Source: Flavobacteria bacterium GWA2_35_26 (lineage in GTDB: Bacteria; Bacteroidota; Bacteroidia; Flavobacteriales; Flavobacteriaceae). From it: 64,000 bases of DNA. The position numbers and the translations under genes were made by a program. Below are positions 51,790 to 60,772 of this stretch, piece after piece. Position 1 is the stretch's first letter. Each line of letters opens with the position of its first letter. The notes beneath the pieces were generated by a model. The model was not told the origin of the DNA and ran no database searches. It worked only from the letters and a program-made list of their open reading frames with translations. The stretch covers positions 434,001 to 498,000 of the forward strand of contig MGWH01000002.1 of the NCBI GenBank assembly GCA_001800905.1. The letters are read 5' to 3'.

Positions 51790-53415
51790 ATGTTAAAAGG
51801 ATTTTTTAAAGTACCAAAAGCAATCAACGAACCAGTTAAAGGGTATGCGCCAAATTCACCTGAAAAAGCAGCGGTTTTAGAGGCTTACAAAAAAATGTGG
51901 AACACTACTATTGACGTTCCATTATACATTGGAAGTGAAGAAATCAGAACTGGAAATACCAGAACCATGTCGGCACCACACGATCACCAACATATCGTAG
52001 GGACCTATCATTTGGCTGAAAAATCACATGTTGAAAAAGCTATTGCTAATGCCTTGGAATCCAGAAAAGCATGGGCTAATATGGCTTGGGAACAACGTGC
52101 CGCTATTTTCTTAAAAGCAGCTGAATTGATTGCCGGTCCTTACAGAGCGAGAATCAATGCTGCAACGATGATTGCCCAATCAAAAACCATCCACCAAGCT
52201 GAAATTGACGCATCTTGCGAATTGATTGACTTTTTGCGTTTCAACGTAGAATTTATGTCTCAAATATATAGTGACCAACCTACTTCAGACTCATCAGTTT
52301 GGAACCGTTTAGAATACAGACCGCTTGAAGGATTCATCTACGCTATTACTCCATTTAACTTTACAGCCATTGCTGCTAATTTACCAGCTAGTGCTGCCAT
52401 GATGGGAAATGTTGTGGTTTGGAAACCAAGCGATAGTCAAGTTTTCTCTGCCAAAATTATCATCGATATTTTCAAAGAAGCAGGTTTGCCTGATGGCGTA
52501 ATCAATGTGGTTTTTGGAGATGCATTAATGGTAACCGATACCGTTTTAGCAAGTCGTGATTTTGCAGGAGTCCACTTTACAGGATCGACTCATGTATTTA
52601 AAGATATTTGGGCTAAAATCGGAACCAACATTCACCATTATAAAACCTACCCAAGAATTGTTGGAGAAACAGGAGGAAAAGATTTTATCATTGCACACCC
52701 TTCGGCTAATGTGAAACAAGTAGCGACCGGAATTGTTCGTGGTGCTTTTGAGTTTCAAGGACAGAAATGTTCTGCCGCTTCAAGGGCTTATATTCCAAAA
52801 AGCTTATGGACAGCAGTAAAAGACCAAGTAATTACGGATGTGAAATCAATGAAAATGGGATCTCCAGAAGACTTCTCTAATTTCATTACAGCAGTCATTC
52901 ACGAAGGATCTTTCGACAAATTAGCGAGTTATATTGACCAAGCGAAGAAAGACGCTGATGCAGAAATCATTGTAGGTGGAAATTACGATAAATCAAAAGG
53001 TTATTTTATTGAACCAACAGTTATAGTAACTACCAATCCAAAATATACCACAATGGAAACCGAATTATTCGGTCCTGTAATTACCATTTATGTGTATGAA
53101 GATTTACAATGGGCTGAAACGCTTCAATTAGTTGACACTACTTCTGAATACGCTTTAACTGGGGCTGTTTTCAGCACCGATCGTTATGCGATTGAAGAAG
53201 CTACTGTTGCACTTCAAAATGCCGCTGGAAACTTCTACATCAATGACAAACCAACAGGAGCAGTTGTAGGTCAACAACCTTTTGGCGGAGCTAGAGCTTC
53301 AGGTACTAACGACAAAGCGGGATCGGCTTTGAACTTATTGCGTTGGGCTTCGCCAAGAACAATCAAAGAAACATTAGTAGCTCCTGAAGATTACAGGTAT
53401 CCATTTTTAGGATAA
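51790..53415 (+). CDS. pruA: L-glutamate gamma-semialdehyde (1-pyrroline-5-carboxylate) dehydrogenase
   Basis: NAD-dependent aldehyde dehydrogenase, second step of proline degradation to glutamate; 541 residues. Monofunctional, with no proline dehydrogenase domain. Features: SAPHDHQHIVGTYHLA, ITPFNFTAIAANLPASAAMMGN, GVHFTGSTHVFKDIW, general base Glu in VGETGGKDFI, nucleophile Cys in FQGQKCSAASRAY, and FGPVITIYVYED. These match the P5CDH subfamily rather than generic aldehyde dehydrogenases. Closed by a bidirectional terminator. Confidence 0.95.
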   Translation: MLKGFFKVPKAINEPVKGYAPNSPEKAAVLEAYKKMWNTTIDVPLYIGSEEIRTGNTRTMSAPHDHQHIVGTYHLAEKSHVEKAIANALESRKAWANMAWEQRAAIFLKAAELIAGPYRARINAATMIAQSKTIHQAEIDASCELIDFLRFNVEFMSQIYSDQPTSDSSVWNRLEYRPLEGFIYAITPFNFTAIAANLPASAAMMGNVVVWKPSDSQVFSAKIIIDIFKEAGLPDGVINVVFGDALMVTDTVLASRDFAGVHFTGSTHVFKDIWAKIGTNIHHYKTYPRIVGETGGKDFIIAHPSANVKQVATGIVRGAFEFQGQKCSAASRAYIPKSLWTAVKDQVITDVKSMKMGSPEDFSNFITAVIHEGSFDKLASYIDQAKKDADAEIIVGGNYDKSKGYFIEPTVIVTTNPKYTTMETELFGPVITIYVYEDLQWAETLQLVDTTSEYALTGAVFSTDRYAIEEATVALQNAAGNFYINDKPTGAVVGQQPFGGARASGTNDKAGSALNLLRWASPRTIKETLVAPEDYRYPFLG

Positions 53416-53442
53416 GTCAATTTACAAAGTACGAGGTACGAT

Positions 53443-53483
53443 AAAAAAAACCCACAAATTGAAAATCAATTTGTGGGTTTTTA
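53443..53483. terminator. bidirectional terminator between pruA and rsmG
   Basis: 12-bp stem CCCACAAATTGA / TCAATTTGTGGG with AAA loop, A-run before, T-run after. Confidence 0.88.
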
Positions 53484-53494
53484 ATTTAATAATT

Positions 53495-53520
53495 GAGATT
53501 GCTTCGTTCCTCGCAATGAC
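53495..53520. repeat. intergenic repeat fragment (GCTTCGTTCCTCGCAATGAC type)
   Basis: A 26-nt stretch directly after the terminator and abutting the rsmG stop. Its minus-strand reading, GTCATTGCGAGGAACGAAGC, is a motif I recognise as dispersed and repeated between genes in many bacterial genomes. Only one copy is visible in the window. Confidence 0.5.
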
Positions 53521-54150
53521 TTATATCGTAAATTTCAAAGGTAAATGCACCACTTTCTTGGTTTCAAAAAACTCGTCTTCAAAGAAATCCGCTAAATCAT
53601 ACAAAGTTGCTTTAGGAAAGTCTTTTAACTCTTCTGTCAAGTCGCCACCTTTAAGATACAAAATACCGTTTTTCAATTCGTGTTTGTGTTGCTTTTTGAT
53701 TTTGGTTTTCACCCAAGAAACAAAATCAGGCATATTCGTTACCGCACGACTTACAATAAAATCAAAATCACCTTTCACATTTTCGGCACGGATTTGTTCG
53801 GCTTTCACATTTTTCAAACCCAAAGCATCAGCCACTGCTTGAACTACTTTTATTTTTTTGGCAATAACGTCAATCAAATAAAAACGTGTTTCTGGAAAAA
53901 GTATGGCCAAGGGTATTCCCGGAAATCCGCCCCCAGTTCCAACATCTAAAACAAAAGTTCCTGGTTCAAAAGATTGAATTTTAGCAATTCCCAATGAGTG
54001 TAAAATGTGCTTGGTATATAATGCATCAATATCTTTTCGAGAAATGACGTTAATTTTTTCATTCCATTCGTGGTACAAAGAATCTAACTGCTGAAATTGT
54101 TCTTTTTGAATATCAGTTAGATAAGGAAAATGCTTCAGAATTGCTTCCAT
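53521..54150 (-). CDS. rsmG: 16S rRNA (guanine(527)-N(7))-methyltransferase RsmG
   Basis: SAM-dependent methyltransferase (GidB) modifying G527 of 16S rRNA; 209 residues. Motifs: NVISRKDIDALYTKHILHSL, SAM site VLDVGTGGGFPGIPLAILFP, LIDVIAKKIKVVQAVADALGL and FIVSRAVTNMPDFV. Complete and of normal length. Divergent from the desaturase, with its own -7 box 15 nt upstream of the ATG. Confidence 0.96.
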   Translation of the reverse strand: MEAILKHFPYLTDIQKEQFQQLDSLYHEWNEKINVISRKDIDALYTKHILHSLGIAKIQSFEPGTFVLDVGTGGGFPGIPLAILFPETRFYLIDVIAKKIKVVQAVADALGLKNVKAEQIRAENVKGDFDFIVSRAVTNMPDFVSWVKTKIKKQHKHELKNGILYLKGGDLTEELKDFPKATLYDLADFFEDEFFETKKVVHLPLKFTI

Positions 54151-54164
54151 TTAAAAATTTTTAA

Positions 54165-54172
54165 CAAAAGTA
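54165..54172 (-). promoter_or_regulatory. rsmG: -7 box of rsmG
   Basis: TACTTTTG on the minus strand, perfect match, 14 nt before the ATG. Confidence 0.5.
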
Positions 54173-54203
54173 CTATTTTTAGATTGGAAATAGTAGTTCA
54201 TTT

Positions 54204-54236
54204 TTGCACTTCAAAAATTTATAATAATTATCTTTG
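54204..54236 (+). promoter_or_regulatory. promoter of the fatty acid desaturase
   Basis: TTG (54204-54206), a 22-nt spacer and TATCTTTG (54229-54236), perfect, 19 nt before the ATG at 54256. It lies inside the longer upstream frame and so fixes the start. Confidence 0.65.
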
Positions 54237-54255
54237 TAGCTTATTATTCAAGATT

Positions 54256-55353
54256 ATGAAAAATACCGCTCCAACATTTGCAAAGCAAGACGATCTAAAG
54301 TTTTTTAGAACTTTAAACTCGCGGGTCAATAATTATTTCAAAGAAAACAATCTCGATAAAACTGGAAACTGGAAACTACATCTTAAAACGATTGTAATGT
54401 TCTCTATTTTCCTGACGCCCTATTTCTTTTTATTGGCTATGGATATGCCTTTTTGGACTTATTTACTTTTGAACTTAATCATTGGTGTTGGAATGGCCGG
54501 TGTTGGAATGAATGTTATGCACGATGGCAATCATGGTGCTTATTCTACCAAATCTTGGGTAAATAAATTCATGGGAGGAAGCATTTATATCTTAGCTGGA
54601 AATGTATACAATTGGCAAGTACAACACAATGTATTGCATCACACATACACCAACATTTTAGGGCATGATGAAGATTTAGAAGCGGGACGTATTTTACGTT
54701 TTTCTAAAACTGCCAAATGGTACAACTACCATAAATTTCAACATTATTACTCCGTTTTTTTATACGGCTTATTGACTTTCAATTGGGCTATCACTACTGA
54801 TTTTCTTCAAATGAAACGCTACTTAAAACGCAATTTATCGTATGGCGAATTCAAAAAACCAGCTATTCGTTGGACTACCTTAATCATTACTAAAGTAATT
54901 TATTTCTCTATTTGGTTAGTAATACCAATGGTATTAGGCATCACTTGGTGGAAAGTAATTTTAGGATTTTTAGTTATGCATTATACCGCTGGATTAATTT
55001 TAAGTGTTGTTTTCCAATTGGCTCACGTGGTTGACGAAACAGCCAATCCAATCCCAAATGACGAAGGAGAAATTGAAAATACCTGGGCGATTCACCAATT
55101 ATACACCACAGCTAATTTTGCGCCAAAAAATTGGTTGGTTAATTATTATACTGGCGGTTTGAATCACCAAATTGAACATCATATATTTCCAAATATTTCT
55201 CACGTGCATTACGATAAAATTGCCGAGTTTGTAAAACAAACCGCCAAAGAATGTAATCTTCCTTACCATGAGTTTAAAACTACTCGCGAAGCCATTCTAT
55301 CGCATTTCACCCATTTGAAAAATTTAGGAATGAAACCCGAATTAAGCGCATAA
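54256..55353 (+). CDS. membrane fatty acid desaturase
   Basis: 365-residue di-iron desaturase of acyl chains in membrane lipid or acyl-CoA. The three histidine boxes are complete: HDGNH (from residue 89), HNVLHH and HQIEHH. Four membrane helices in two pairs surround them (IVMFSIFLTPYFFLLAMDM, LLLNLIIGVGMAGVGM, and two more after residue 210). The QIEHH form suggests a front-end or delta-type desaturase; regioselectivity cannot be read. The frame continues 42 codons upstream, but the promoter lies within that stretch, so the ATG at 54256 (MKNTAPTFAKQDD) is used. Confidence 0.93.
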   Translation: MKNTAPTFAKQDDLKFFRTLNSRVNNYFKENNLDKTGNWKLHLKTIVMFSIFLTPYFFLLAMDMPFWTYLLLNLIIGVGMAGVGMNVMHDGNHGAYSTKSWVNKFMGGSIYILAGNVYNWQVQHNVLHHTYTNILGHDEDLEAGRILRFSKTAKWYNYHKFQHYYSVFLYGLLTFNWAITTDFLQMKRYLKRNLSYGEFKKPAIRWTTLIITKVIYFSIWLVIPMVLGITWWKVILGFLVMHYTAGLILSVVFQLAHVVDETANPIPNDEGEIENTWAIHQLYTTANFAPKNWLVNYYTGGLNHQIEHHIFPNISHVHYDKIAEFVKQTAKECNLPYHEFKTTREAILSHFTHLKNLGMKPELSA

Positions 55354-55414
55354 AACAAATACTAACTATACCTAATTCGAACCTGCGAATTAGACCATTT
55401 CAACACAAAAGAAA

Positions 55415-56602
55415 ATGAGCAATCCACTTTCAGACAGAATTAACAACTTAGCTACATCACAAACATTAGCCATGGCTGCTTTGGCCAGAGAATTAAAAGC
55501 ACAAGGAAAAGACATCATCAGTTTAAGTTTAGGTGAACCCGATTTCAATACGCCAGATTTCATTAAAGAAGCGGCTAAAAAAGCAATTGACGAAAATTAC
55601 AGCACCTACTCTCCAGTTGATGGATATGCTGAATTAAAAGAAGCGATCTGTAGAAAATTCAAAAGAGATAACGATTTGGATTACAAACCATCTCAAATTG
55701 TTGTTTCTACAGGAGCTAAACAATCCTTATACAACATTGCTCAAGTCATGTTAAATGACGGTGACGAAGTAATTTTACCAGCTCCGTATTGGGTTTCGTA
55801 TTTCGAAATTGTAAAACTTTCGGGAGGTGTACCGGTTGAAGTTCCTACATCAGTAGAGACTGATTTCAAAATCACGCCAGAACAATTAGAAGCAGTTATT
55901 ACACCAAAAACCAAAATGATTTGGTTCAGTTCACCTTGTAACCCAAGTGGTTCTGTATACAACCGTGAGGAATTAACTGCAATTGCTAAAGTGTTAGAAA
56001 AATACCCTAACATTTATGTAGTAGCTGATGAAATTTACGAGCACATTAACTTCTCTGGAACTTTTTGCAGTATTGCTTCTATTCCAGGAATGTTTGAAAA
56101 AACAATTACTGTAAATGGAGTTGCCAAAGCTTTTGCCATGACAGGATACCGAATTGGATACATTGGTGCACCAGAATTTATTGCTAAAGCCTGTACTAAA
56201 ATTCAAGGTCAAGTTACTAGTGGTGCTAATTCAGTTGCACAACGCGCAACCATTACTGCAGTAGATGCAGATCCATCAGTTTTAAAACATATGGTGGATG
56301 CCTTCCATAGTCGTAGAGATTTAGTGGTGGGATTAATCAAAGAAATTCCAGGAATGAAAATTAATGTTCCAGAAGGTGCTTTTTATGTATTCCCAGATGT
56401 TTCTTCTTTCTTCGGAAAAACCTTGAAAGGAACTGAAATTAATGATGCGAACGATTTTTCTATGTACCTTTTGGCTGAAGCCAATGTAGCTACAGTAACT
56501 GGAGATGCTTTTGGAAATCCAAACTGTATTCGTTTCTCTTATGCTACTAGCGACGATATCTTAAAAGAAGCATTACGCCGAATCAAAGAAGCGGTTTCTT
56601 AA
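55415..56602 (+). CDS. PLP-dependent aminotransferase (class I/II, aspartate aminotransferase-like)
   Basis: 395-residue fold-type I aminotransferase of the type Ib aspartate aminotransferase group. Substrate region SLSLGEPDFNTPDF, VSTGAKQSLYNIAQVML, aspartate for the pyridine nitrogen in VVADEIYEHI, catalytic Lys in NGVAKAFAMTGYRIGY, and carboxylate-binding Arg in NCIRFSYATS. Likely substrates are aspartate and 2-oxoglutarate, though prephenate or aromatic activity is possible in this group. Starts 61 nt after the desaturase; followed by a terminator. Confidence 0.93.
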   Translation: MSNPLSDRINNLATSQTLAMAALARELKAQGKDIISLSLGEPDFNTPDFIKEAAKKAIDENYSTYSPVDGYAELKEAICRKFKRDNDLDYKPSQIVVSTGAKQSLYNIAQVMLNDGDEVILPAPYWVSYFEIVKLSGGVPVEVPTSVETDFKITPEQLEAVITPKTKMIWFSSPCNPSGSVYNREELTAIAKVLEKYPNIYVVADEIYEHINFSGTFCSIASIPGMFEKTITVNGVAKAFAMTGYRIGYIGAPEFIAKACTKIQGQVTSGANSVAQRATITAVDADPSVLKHMVDAFHSRRDLVVGLIKEIPGMKINVPEGAFYVFPDVSSFFGKTLKGTEINDANDFSMYLLAEANVATVTGDAFGNPNCIRFSYATSDDILKEALRRIKEAVS

Positions 56603-56621
56603 ATCACTATAGAATAAAACT

Positions 56622-56652
56622 AAAAAGCCTCAAGACTACTTGGGGCTTTTTC
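56622..56652 (+). terminator. intrinsic terminator after the aminotransferase
   Basis: 13-nt arms AAAAAGCCTCAAG / CTTGGGGCTTTTT (one T-G pair) with a 4-nt loop. Confidence 0.85.
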
Positions 56653-56824
56653 TATTGGTATATTTCACTATATTCTTCGACGGAAAGAAGTTTTATTAAA
56701 CCAACAATTAGAGCTTTATATTTATAAAAAAGAGCAGGGTCTAAAGTCAAAACTTTTTCCCAAAATCTCAATTATTTATTAGAACTTTGCGGTCTTATTT
56801 TTCTAAAAAGAAAGTAATCCAATA

Positions 56825-58687
56825 ATGAAAAAGAAAATAGAAATATTAGCCCCTGCCAAAGACTTGTTACACGGCATGGCTGCTATCAATAGCGGAGCTG
56901 ATGCCGTTTATATTGGAGCACCGCAATTTGGTGCTCGTTCTAATGCCCACAATTCCATCGAAGATGTCGCAGCACTAGTGCAATATGCTCACCTGTACCA
57001 CGCTCAAGTTTTTGTAGTAATCAACACCATTTTATACGATAACGAACTCGAAACTTGTCGTCAAATGATTTGGGAATTGTACCATATTGGTGTCGATGCC
57101 TTGATTATTCAAGACATGGCTATCATGGAAATGGAGTTGCCACCCATTGTCTTGCATGCCAGTACGCAAGCCAATAACCGAGACCCAAAAAATATTAAAT
57201 TCCTAGCCGATGCCGGCATTAAACGTGTAGTTCTTGCCCGTGAGTTGAACTTACACCAAATCAAAGAAATTAGCGAAGCTACCGATGTTGAATTGGAATT
57301 TTTTGTTACCGGAGCGTTATGCGTGGCTTTTAGCGGCAATTGTTATATGAGTGTTGCCAATGGCGAACGTTCGGCCAATCGCGGTTCCTGTGCACAAAAT
57401 TGTCGTTTACCGTATAATTTAATTGACGGTCACGGCGAAACCTTAATTAAAAATAGCCACTTACTTTCCATCAAAGATTTTGATGTAACCGACCAAATTC
57501 CAAATTTGATTGAAGCGGGAATCGTTTCCTTTAAAATCGAAGGACGTTTGAAAGACATGGTCTATGTTAAAAATAATGTTTCGTTTCTTAGAAAAAAAAT
57601 AGATTCCTTCTTGGAACAAAACCCAAATTACACTAAGGCATCTTCAGGTAAATGCACCTTCACTTTCGATTCTGAATTGAACCGAACTTTCAATAGAGGC
57701 TATACCGATTATTTTGTAAACGAAAGACACCAATCAATCGGTTCTTGGGAAAGCCCGAAATCCAAAGGGCAATACATTGGAAAATTGATCAAAACCATTG
57801 GAAACTCTTACGAAATTGAAAATGGCGAATTGCTCAACAATGGTGATGGTTTATGCTTTATCAACGAAAATAACGAAGCCGACGGAATTTATGTAAACAG
57901 AGCCGAAAATGGTATCATTTACCCGAATGTTTTAAAAGAAATTAAAGATGGAACTTTCATCTATCGCAATAATGATGCGGCTTTTATCAAAATTGTAGAA
58001 CGTGAAGATAGTGCGGTTCGAAAAATCAGTACCACTTTGGTTTTAACCGAAAACGAAACTGGGTTTGAATTGACGGCTACAGATGAGGATGGCTATGTAA
58101 GCACCGTTCATTTGGAACATGCAAAAGAGCCAACGAAAAACAATTTGTCTATTGAAGATAATATCAAAACGCAATTAGGTAAAACAGGATTTACACCTTA
58201 CACTGCTGACGAAATTACGATTCAGTTTTCAAACAATTGGTTTTTACCGATTTCAAAAGTCAATGAAATGCGCCGTACTGCTTACGAACAATTGACCGAC
58301 ATTCGTCTTGCCAATTACAAACGAGAGGAACACCAAATCGTAAAAACCGATCATCCATTTCCAGTAGACCAATTGGATTTTACTTACAATGTCGCCAATA
58401 AAATGGCTCGAAAATTTTACGAACGACATGGAGTTACTGAAATCGAAAAAGCCTTTGAATTGCAATGGGATCCAGGAAAATCTCGCGTAATGACGACCAA
58501 ATATTGTATCAAATACGAATTGGAACGATGTCCAAAATACCATCCTGAACATCGTGATAAAAAAGTCAAAGAACCACTAGTATTGAAACAAGGCGAATTG
58601 GAATACAAACTCAAATTCAATTGCAAACCTTGCGAAATGGAAATCTGGGAAAAAGATGCCGAATTTGAAATTGAAGACGAAGATTAA
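56825..58687 (+). CDS. U32 family protein, RlhA-like (putative rRNA hydroxylase)
   Basis: 620 residues. The N-terminal TIM-barrel-like domain starts IEILAPAKDLLHGMAAINSGADAVYIG and holds ASTQANNRDP, KRVVLARELNLHQI and the U32 signature FVTGALCVAFSGNCYMS with RSANRGSCAQNCRLPY. A DUF3656-like middle and a cysteine-bearing C-terminus (KYCIKYELERCP, NCKPCEMEIWE) follow. This length and layout match RlhA (E. coli YdcP), needed for 5-hydroxycytidine in 23S rRNA, more than the shorter TrhP tRNA enzyme; the old collagenase label is unlikely. The four-cysteine region probably binds iron. Start of a small run of same-strand genes. Confidence 0.88.
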   Translation: MKKKIEILAPAKDLLHGMAAINSGADAVYIGAPQFGARSNAHNSIEDVAALVQYAHLYHAQVFVVINTILYDNELETCRQMIWELYHIGVDALIIQDMAIMEMELPPIVLHASTQANNRDPKNIKFLADAGIKRVVLARELNLHQIKEISEATDVELEFFVTGALCVAFSGNCYMSVANGERSANRGSCAQNCRLPYNLIDGHGETLIKNSHLLSIKDFDVTDQIPNLIEAGIVSFKIEGRLKDMVYVKNNVSFLRKKIDSFLEQNPNYTKASSGKCTFTFDSELNRTFNRGYTDYFVNERHQSIGSWESPKSKGQYIGKLIKTIGNSYEIENGELLNNGDGLCFINENNEADGIYVNRAENGIIYPNVLKEIKDGTFIYRNNDAAFIKIVEREDSAVRKISTTLVLTENETGFELTATDEDGYVSTVHLEHAKEPTKNNLSIEDNIKTQLGKTGFTPYTADEITIQFSNNWFLPISKVNEMRRTAYEQLTDIRLANYKREEHQIVKTDHPFPVDQLDFTYNVANKMARKFYERHGVTEIEKAFELQWDPGKSRVMTTKYCIKYELERCPKYHPEHRDKKVKEPLVLKQGELEYKLKFNCKPCEMEIWEKDAEFEIEDED

Positions 58688-58704
58688 ATTTAAAAATGTA
58701 TGCT

Positions 58705-59028
58705 ATGAAAAAATTATTTACTTTTTTATTTTTGATGTTCAGTGCTGTAATTTTAGCACAAGATAAAAATGAAGCTTCAAAAATTCAAATTATGGAGGCT
58801 TCGTGTGGGCAATGCCAATTTGGGATGGAAGGCAAAAGTTGTGACTTAGCCGTTCGAATTGATGGGAAATCCTATTTTGTAGAAGGCACTAATATTGATG
58901 CTCATGGTGATGCACACGCCAATGATGGTTTTTGCGCTAGCATTCGAAAAGCAGCAGTTATTGGAACCATCAAAGACAACAAATTTGTAGTAACCTACTT
59001 TAAATTGCAACCCATTACCAAACAATAA
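58705..59028 (+). CDS. small exported cysteine-rich protein (DUF6370-like)
   Basis: About 107 residues. Signal peptide MKKLFTFLFLMFSAVILAQ; mature part with CGQCQFG, a further Cys in GKSCDLAVRIDG, HGDAHANDGFCASIRKAA and a hydrophobic tail. I recognise it as a Bacteroidota family of unknown function (DUF6370). The CxxC, two more Cys and two His could bind a metal or form disulfides. An ATG three codons upstream (58696) is possible. Lies 8-17 nt after the U32 gene and 12 nt before the pirin gene. Confidence 0.8.
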   Translation: MKKLFTFLFLMFSAVILAQDKNEASKIQIMEASCGQCQFGMEGKSCDLAVRIDGKSYFVEGTNIDAHGDAHANDGFCASIRKAAVIGTIKDNKFVVTYFKLQPITKQ

Positions 59029-59040
59029 TCAGCAATCAAT

Positions 59041-59757
59041 ATGGAAAATTTCATTTTACACAAAGCGAGCTCAAGAGGACATGCCGATCACGGTTGGCTG
59101 AACGCTTATCACAGTTTTAGTTTTGCTAGTTGGTACAATCCTGAACGTATTCAATTTGGAATGTTACGCGTTTTAAATGATGACACTGTTGCAGCTGGAA
59201 TGGGTTTTGGAACGCATCCTCATGACAACATGGAAATTATTACAATTCCGTTAGAAGGCGATTTGGCACACAAAGACAGTATGGGTAATTCGTCTACTAT
59301 CAAAACGGGTGACGTTCAAGTAATGAGTGCCGGAACTGGAATTCAGCATAGCGAATTCAATCCGAATGCGGATTTACATACTAAATTATTTCAAATTTGG
59401 TTGTTCCCAAAATACAGAAATGTGGAGCCTCGTTACCAACAAATCACACTAGATGTAGCCCAACAAAAAAATAGTTTTGCTCAAATTTTATCTCCAAATC
59501 CTGATGATGAAGGTGTTTGGATTCACCAAGATGCTTGGTTTTATTTGAGCGATTTTGAAGCTAATTTTTCTAAAACATTAGACCTACAAAAAGAAGGTAA
59601 CGGATTTTACATCATGACAATTGAAGGTGAAATACTAGTAAATGGTGAAAAACTTGAGAAAAGAGATGCTATTGGAATTTGGGAAACCAATGAAATTGAA
59701 ATCAAAGCCAATTCAGATTCTCGTTTTTTAATAATGGAAATCCCAATGGAACAATAA
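59041..59757 (+). CDS. pirin family protein
   Basis: 238-residue bicupin. The N-terminal cupin carries the pirin metal motif GFGTHPHDNMEIITIPLEG (His-x-His and Glu) and a later conserved His in AGTGIQHSEFNPN. The sequence RGHADHGWLNAYHSFSFASWYNP is the family start. Some pirins have quercetinase activity and others act as cofactors or redox sensors; here the function is undefined. Cytoplasmic. Follows the small cysteine-rich gene by 12 nt. Confidence 0.95.
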   Translation: MENFILHKASSRGHADHGWLNAYHSFSFASWYNPERIQFGMLRVLNDDTVAAGMGFGTHPHDNMEIITIPLEGDLAHKDSMGNSSTIKTGDVQVMSAGTGIQHSEFNPNADLHTKLFQIWLFPKYRNVEPRYQQITLDVAQQKNSFAQILSPNPDDEGVWIHQDAWFYLSDFEANFSKTLDLQKEGNGFYIMTIEGEILVNGEKLEKRDAIGIWETNEIEIKANSDSRFLIMEIPMEQ

Positions 59758-59769
59758 TTTAAAAAACGC

Positions 59770-59777
59770 TATTTTTG
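59770..59777 (+). promoter_or_regulatory. fabD: -7 box of fabD
   Basis: TATTTTTG, perfect match, 45 nt before the ATG of fabD. No TTG at -33. Confidence 0.45.
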
Positions 59778-59822
59778 TGGTTCAAATTCAAAACTTGAAT
59801 CAGTAAACTTGAAACATAATTT

Positions 59823-60695
59823 ATGAAAGCATACGTATTTCCTGGACAAGGAGCACAATTTACCGGTATGGGTAAAGAACTATATGAGAATTCGCCTTTA
59901 GCAAAAGAACTTTTTGAAAAAGCCAATGATATTTTGGGTTTCCGTATTACAGACATCATGTTTGAAGGAACAGCCGAAGAATTAAAAGAAACCAAAGTAA
60001 CACAACCTGCTGTTTTCTTGCATTCGGTTATTTTGGCTAAAACTCTAGAAGATTTTAAACCAGAAATGGTGGCTGGTCATTCATTAGGCGAGTTTTCTGC
60101 TTTAGTGGCCAATGGTGCTTTGTCTTTTGAAGACGGATTAAAATTAGTTTCGCAAAGAGCTTTAGCTATGCAAAAAGCCTGTGAAATTACTCCATCAACT
60201 ATGGCGGCCGTATTAAATTTAGACGATACAATTGTAGAGGATATTTGCGCTTCTATTGATGGCGTGGTGGTAGCTGCTAATTACAACTGTCCTGGACAAT
60301 TAGTAATTTCTGGCGAATACAAAGCGGTGGAATTGGCTTGCGAAAAAATGAAAGAAGCGGGTGCAAAACGAGCATTGATTTTGCCTGTTGGCGGTGCTTT
60401 CCATTCGCCAATGATGGAGCCAGCTAGAGAAGAATTAGCAGCAGCTATTGAAGCGACTACTTTCTCAACTCCAATTTGTCCTGTATATCAAAATGTAACA
60501 GCGACTGCGGTTGCTGACTCTAATGAAATTAAGAAAAATCTAATCATTCAATTGACTGCTCCTGTAAAATGGACACAGTCTGTTCAACAAATGATTGCAG
60601 ATGGCGCCACTAGTTTTACCGAAGTGGGACCAGGAAAAGTATTAGCAGGTCTAATTGGTAAAATTGATAAAGAAGCTATTACAGCGAATGCATAA
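59823..60695 (+). CDS. fabD: ACP S-malonyltransferase
   Basis: Transfers malonyl from CoA to acyl carrier protein for fatty acid synthesis; 290 residues. Start YVFPGQGAQFTGMGKEL, Gln in VTQPAVFLHS, nucleophile Ser87 in GHSLGEFSA, Arg in SQRALAMQKAC, active-site His in GGAFHSPMM and the C-terminal EVGPGKVLAGL. Complete. No other fab gene is adjacent. Followed by a terminator. Confidence 0.96.
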   Translation: MKAYVFPGQGAQFTGMGKELYENSPLAKELFEKANDILGFRITDIMFEGTAEELKETKVTQPAVFLHSVILAKTLEDFKPEMVAGHSLGEFSALVANGALSFEDGLKLVSQRALAMQKACEITPSTMAAVLNLDDTIVEDICASIDGVVVAANYNCPGQLVISGEYKAVELACEKMKEAGAKRALILPVGGAFHSPMMEPAREELAAAIEATTFSTPICPVYQNVTATAVADSNEIKKNLIIQLTAPVKWTQSVQQMIADGATSFTEVGPGKVLAGLIGKIDKEAITANA

Positions 60696-60716
60696 GTTGT
60701 AATATTTACTATATTT

Positions 60717-60752
60717 AAATCCTCATAGATACTTTTTATGAGGATTTTTTAT
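60717..60752 (+). terminator. intrinsic terminator of fabD
   Basis: Stem AAATCCTCATA / TATGAGGATTT, 9-nt loop, T-run. Confidence 0.8.
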
Positions 60753-60772
60753 TTTTAGAAATACTAAAAAAC

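Noticed and set aside
54130-54255. 42-codon N-terminal extension of the desaturase
   Set aside because: It contains a complete TTG-N22-TATCTTTG promoter and overlaps the start of rsmG; the internal ATG gives a normal desaturase N-terminus.
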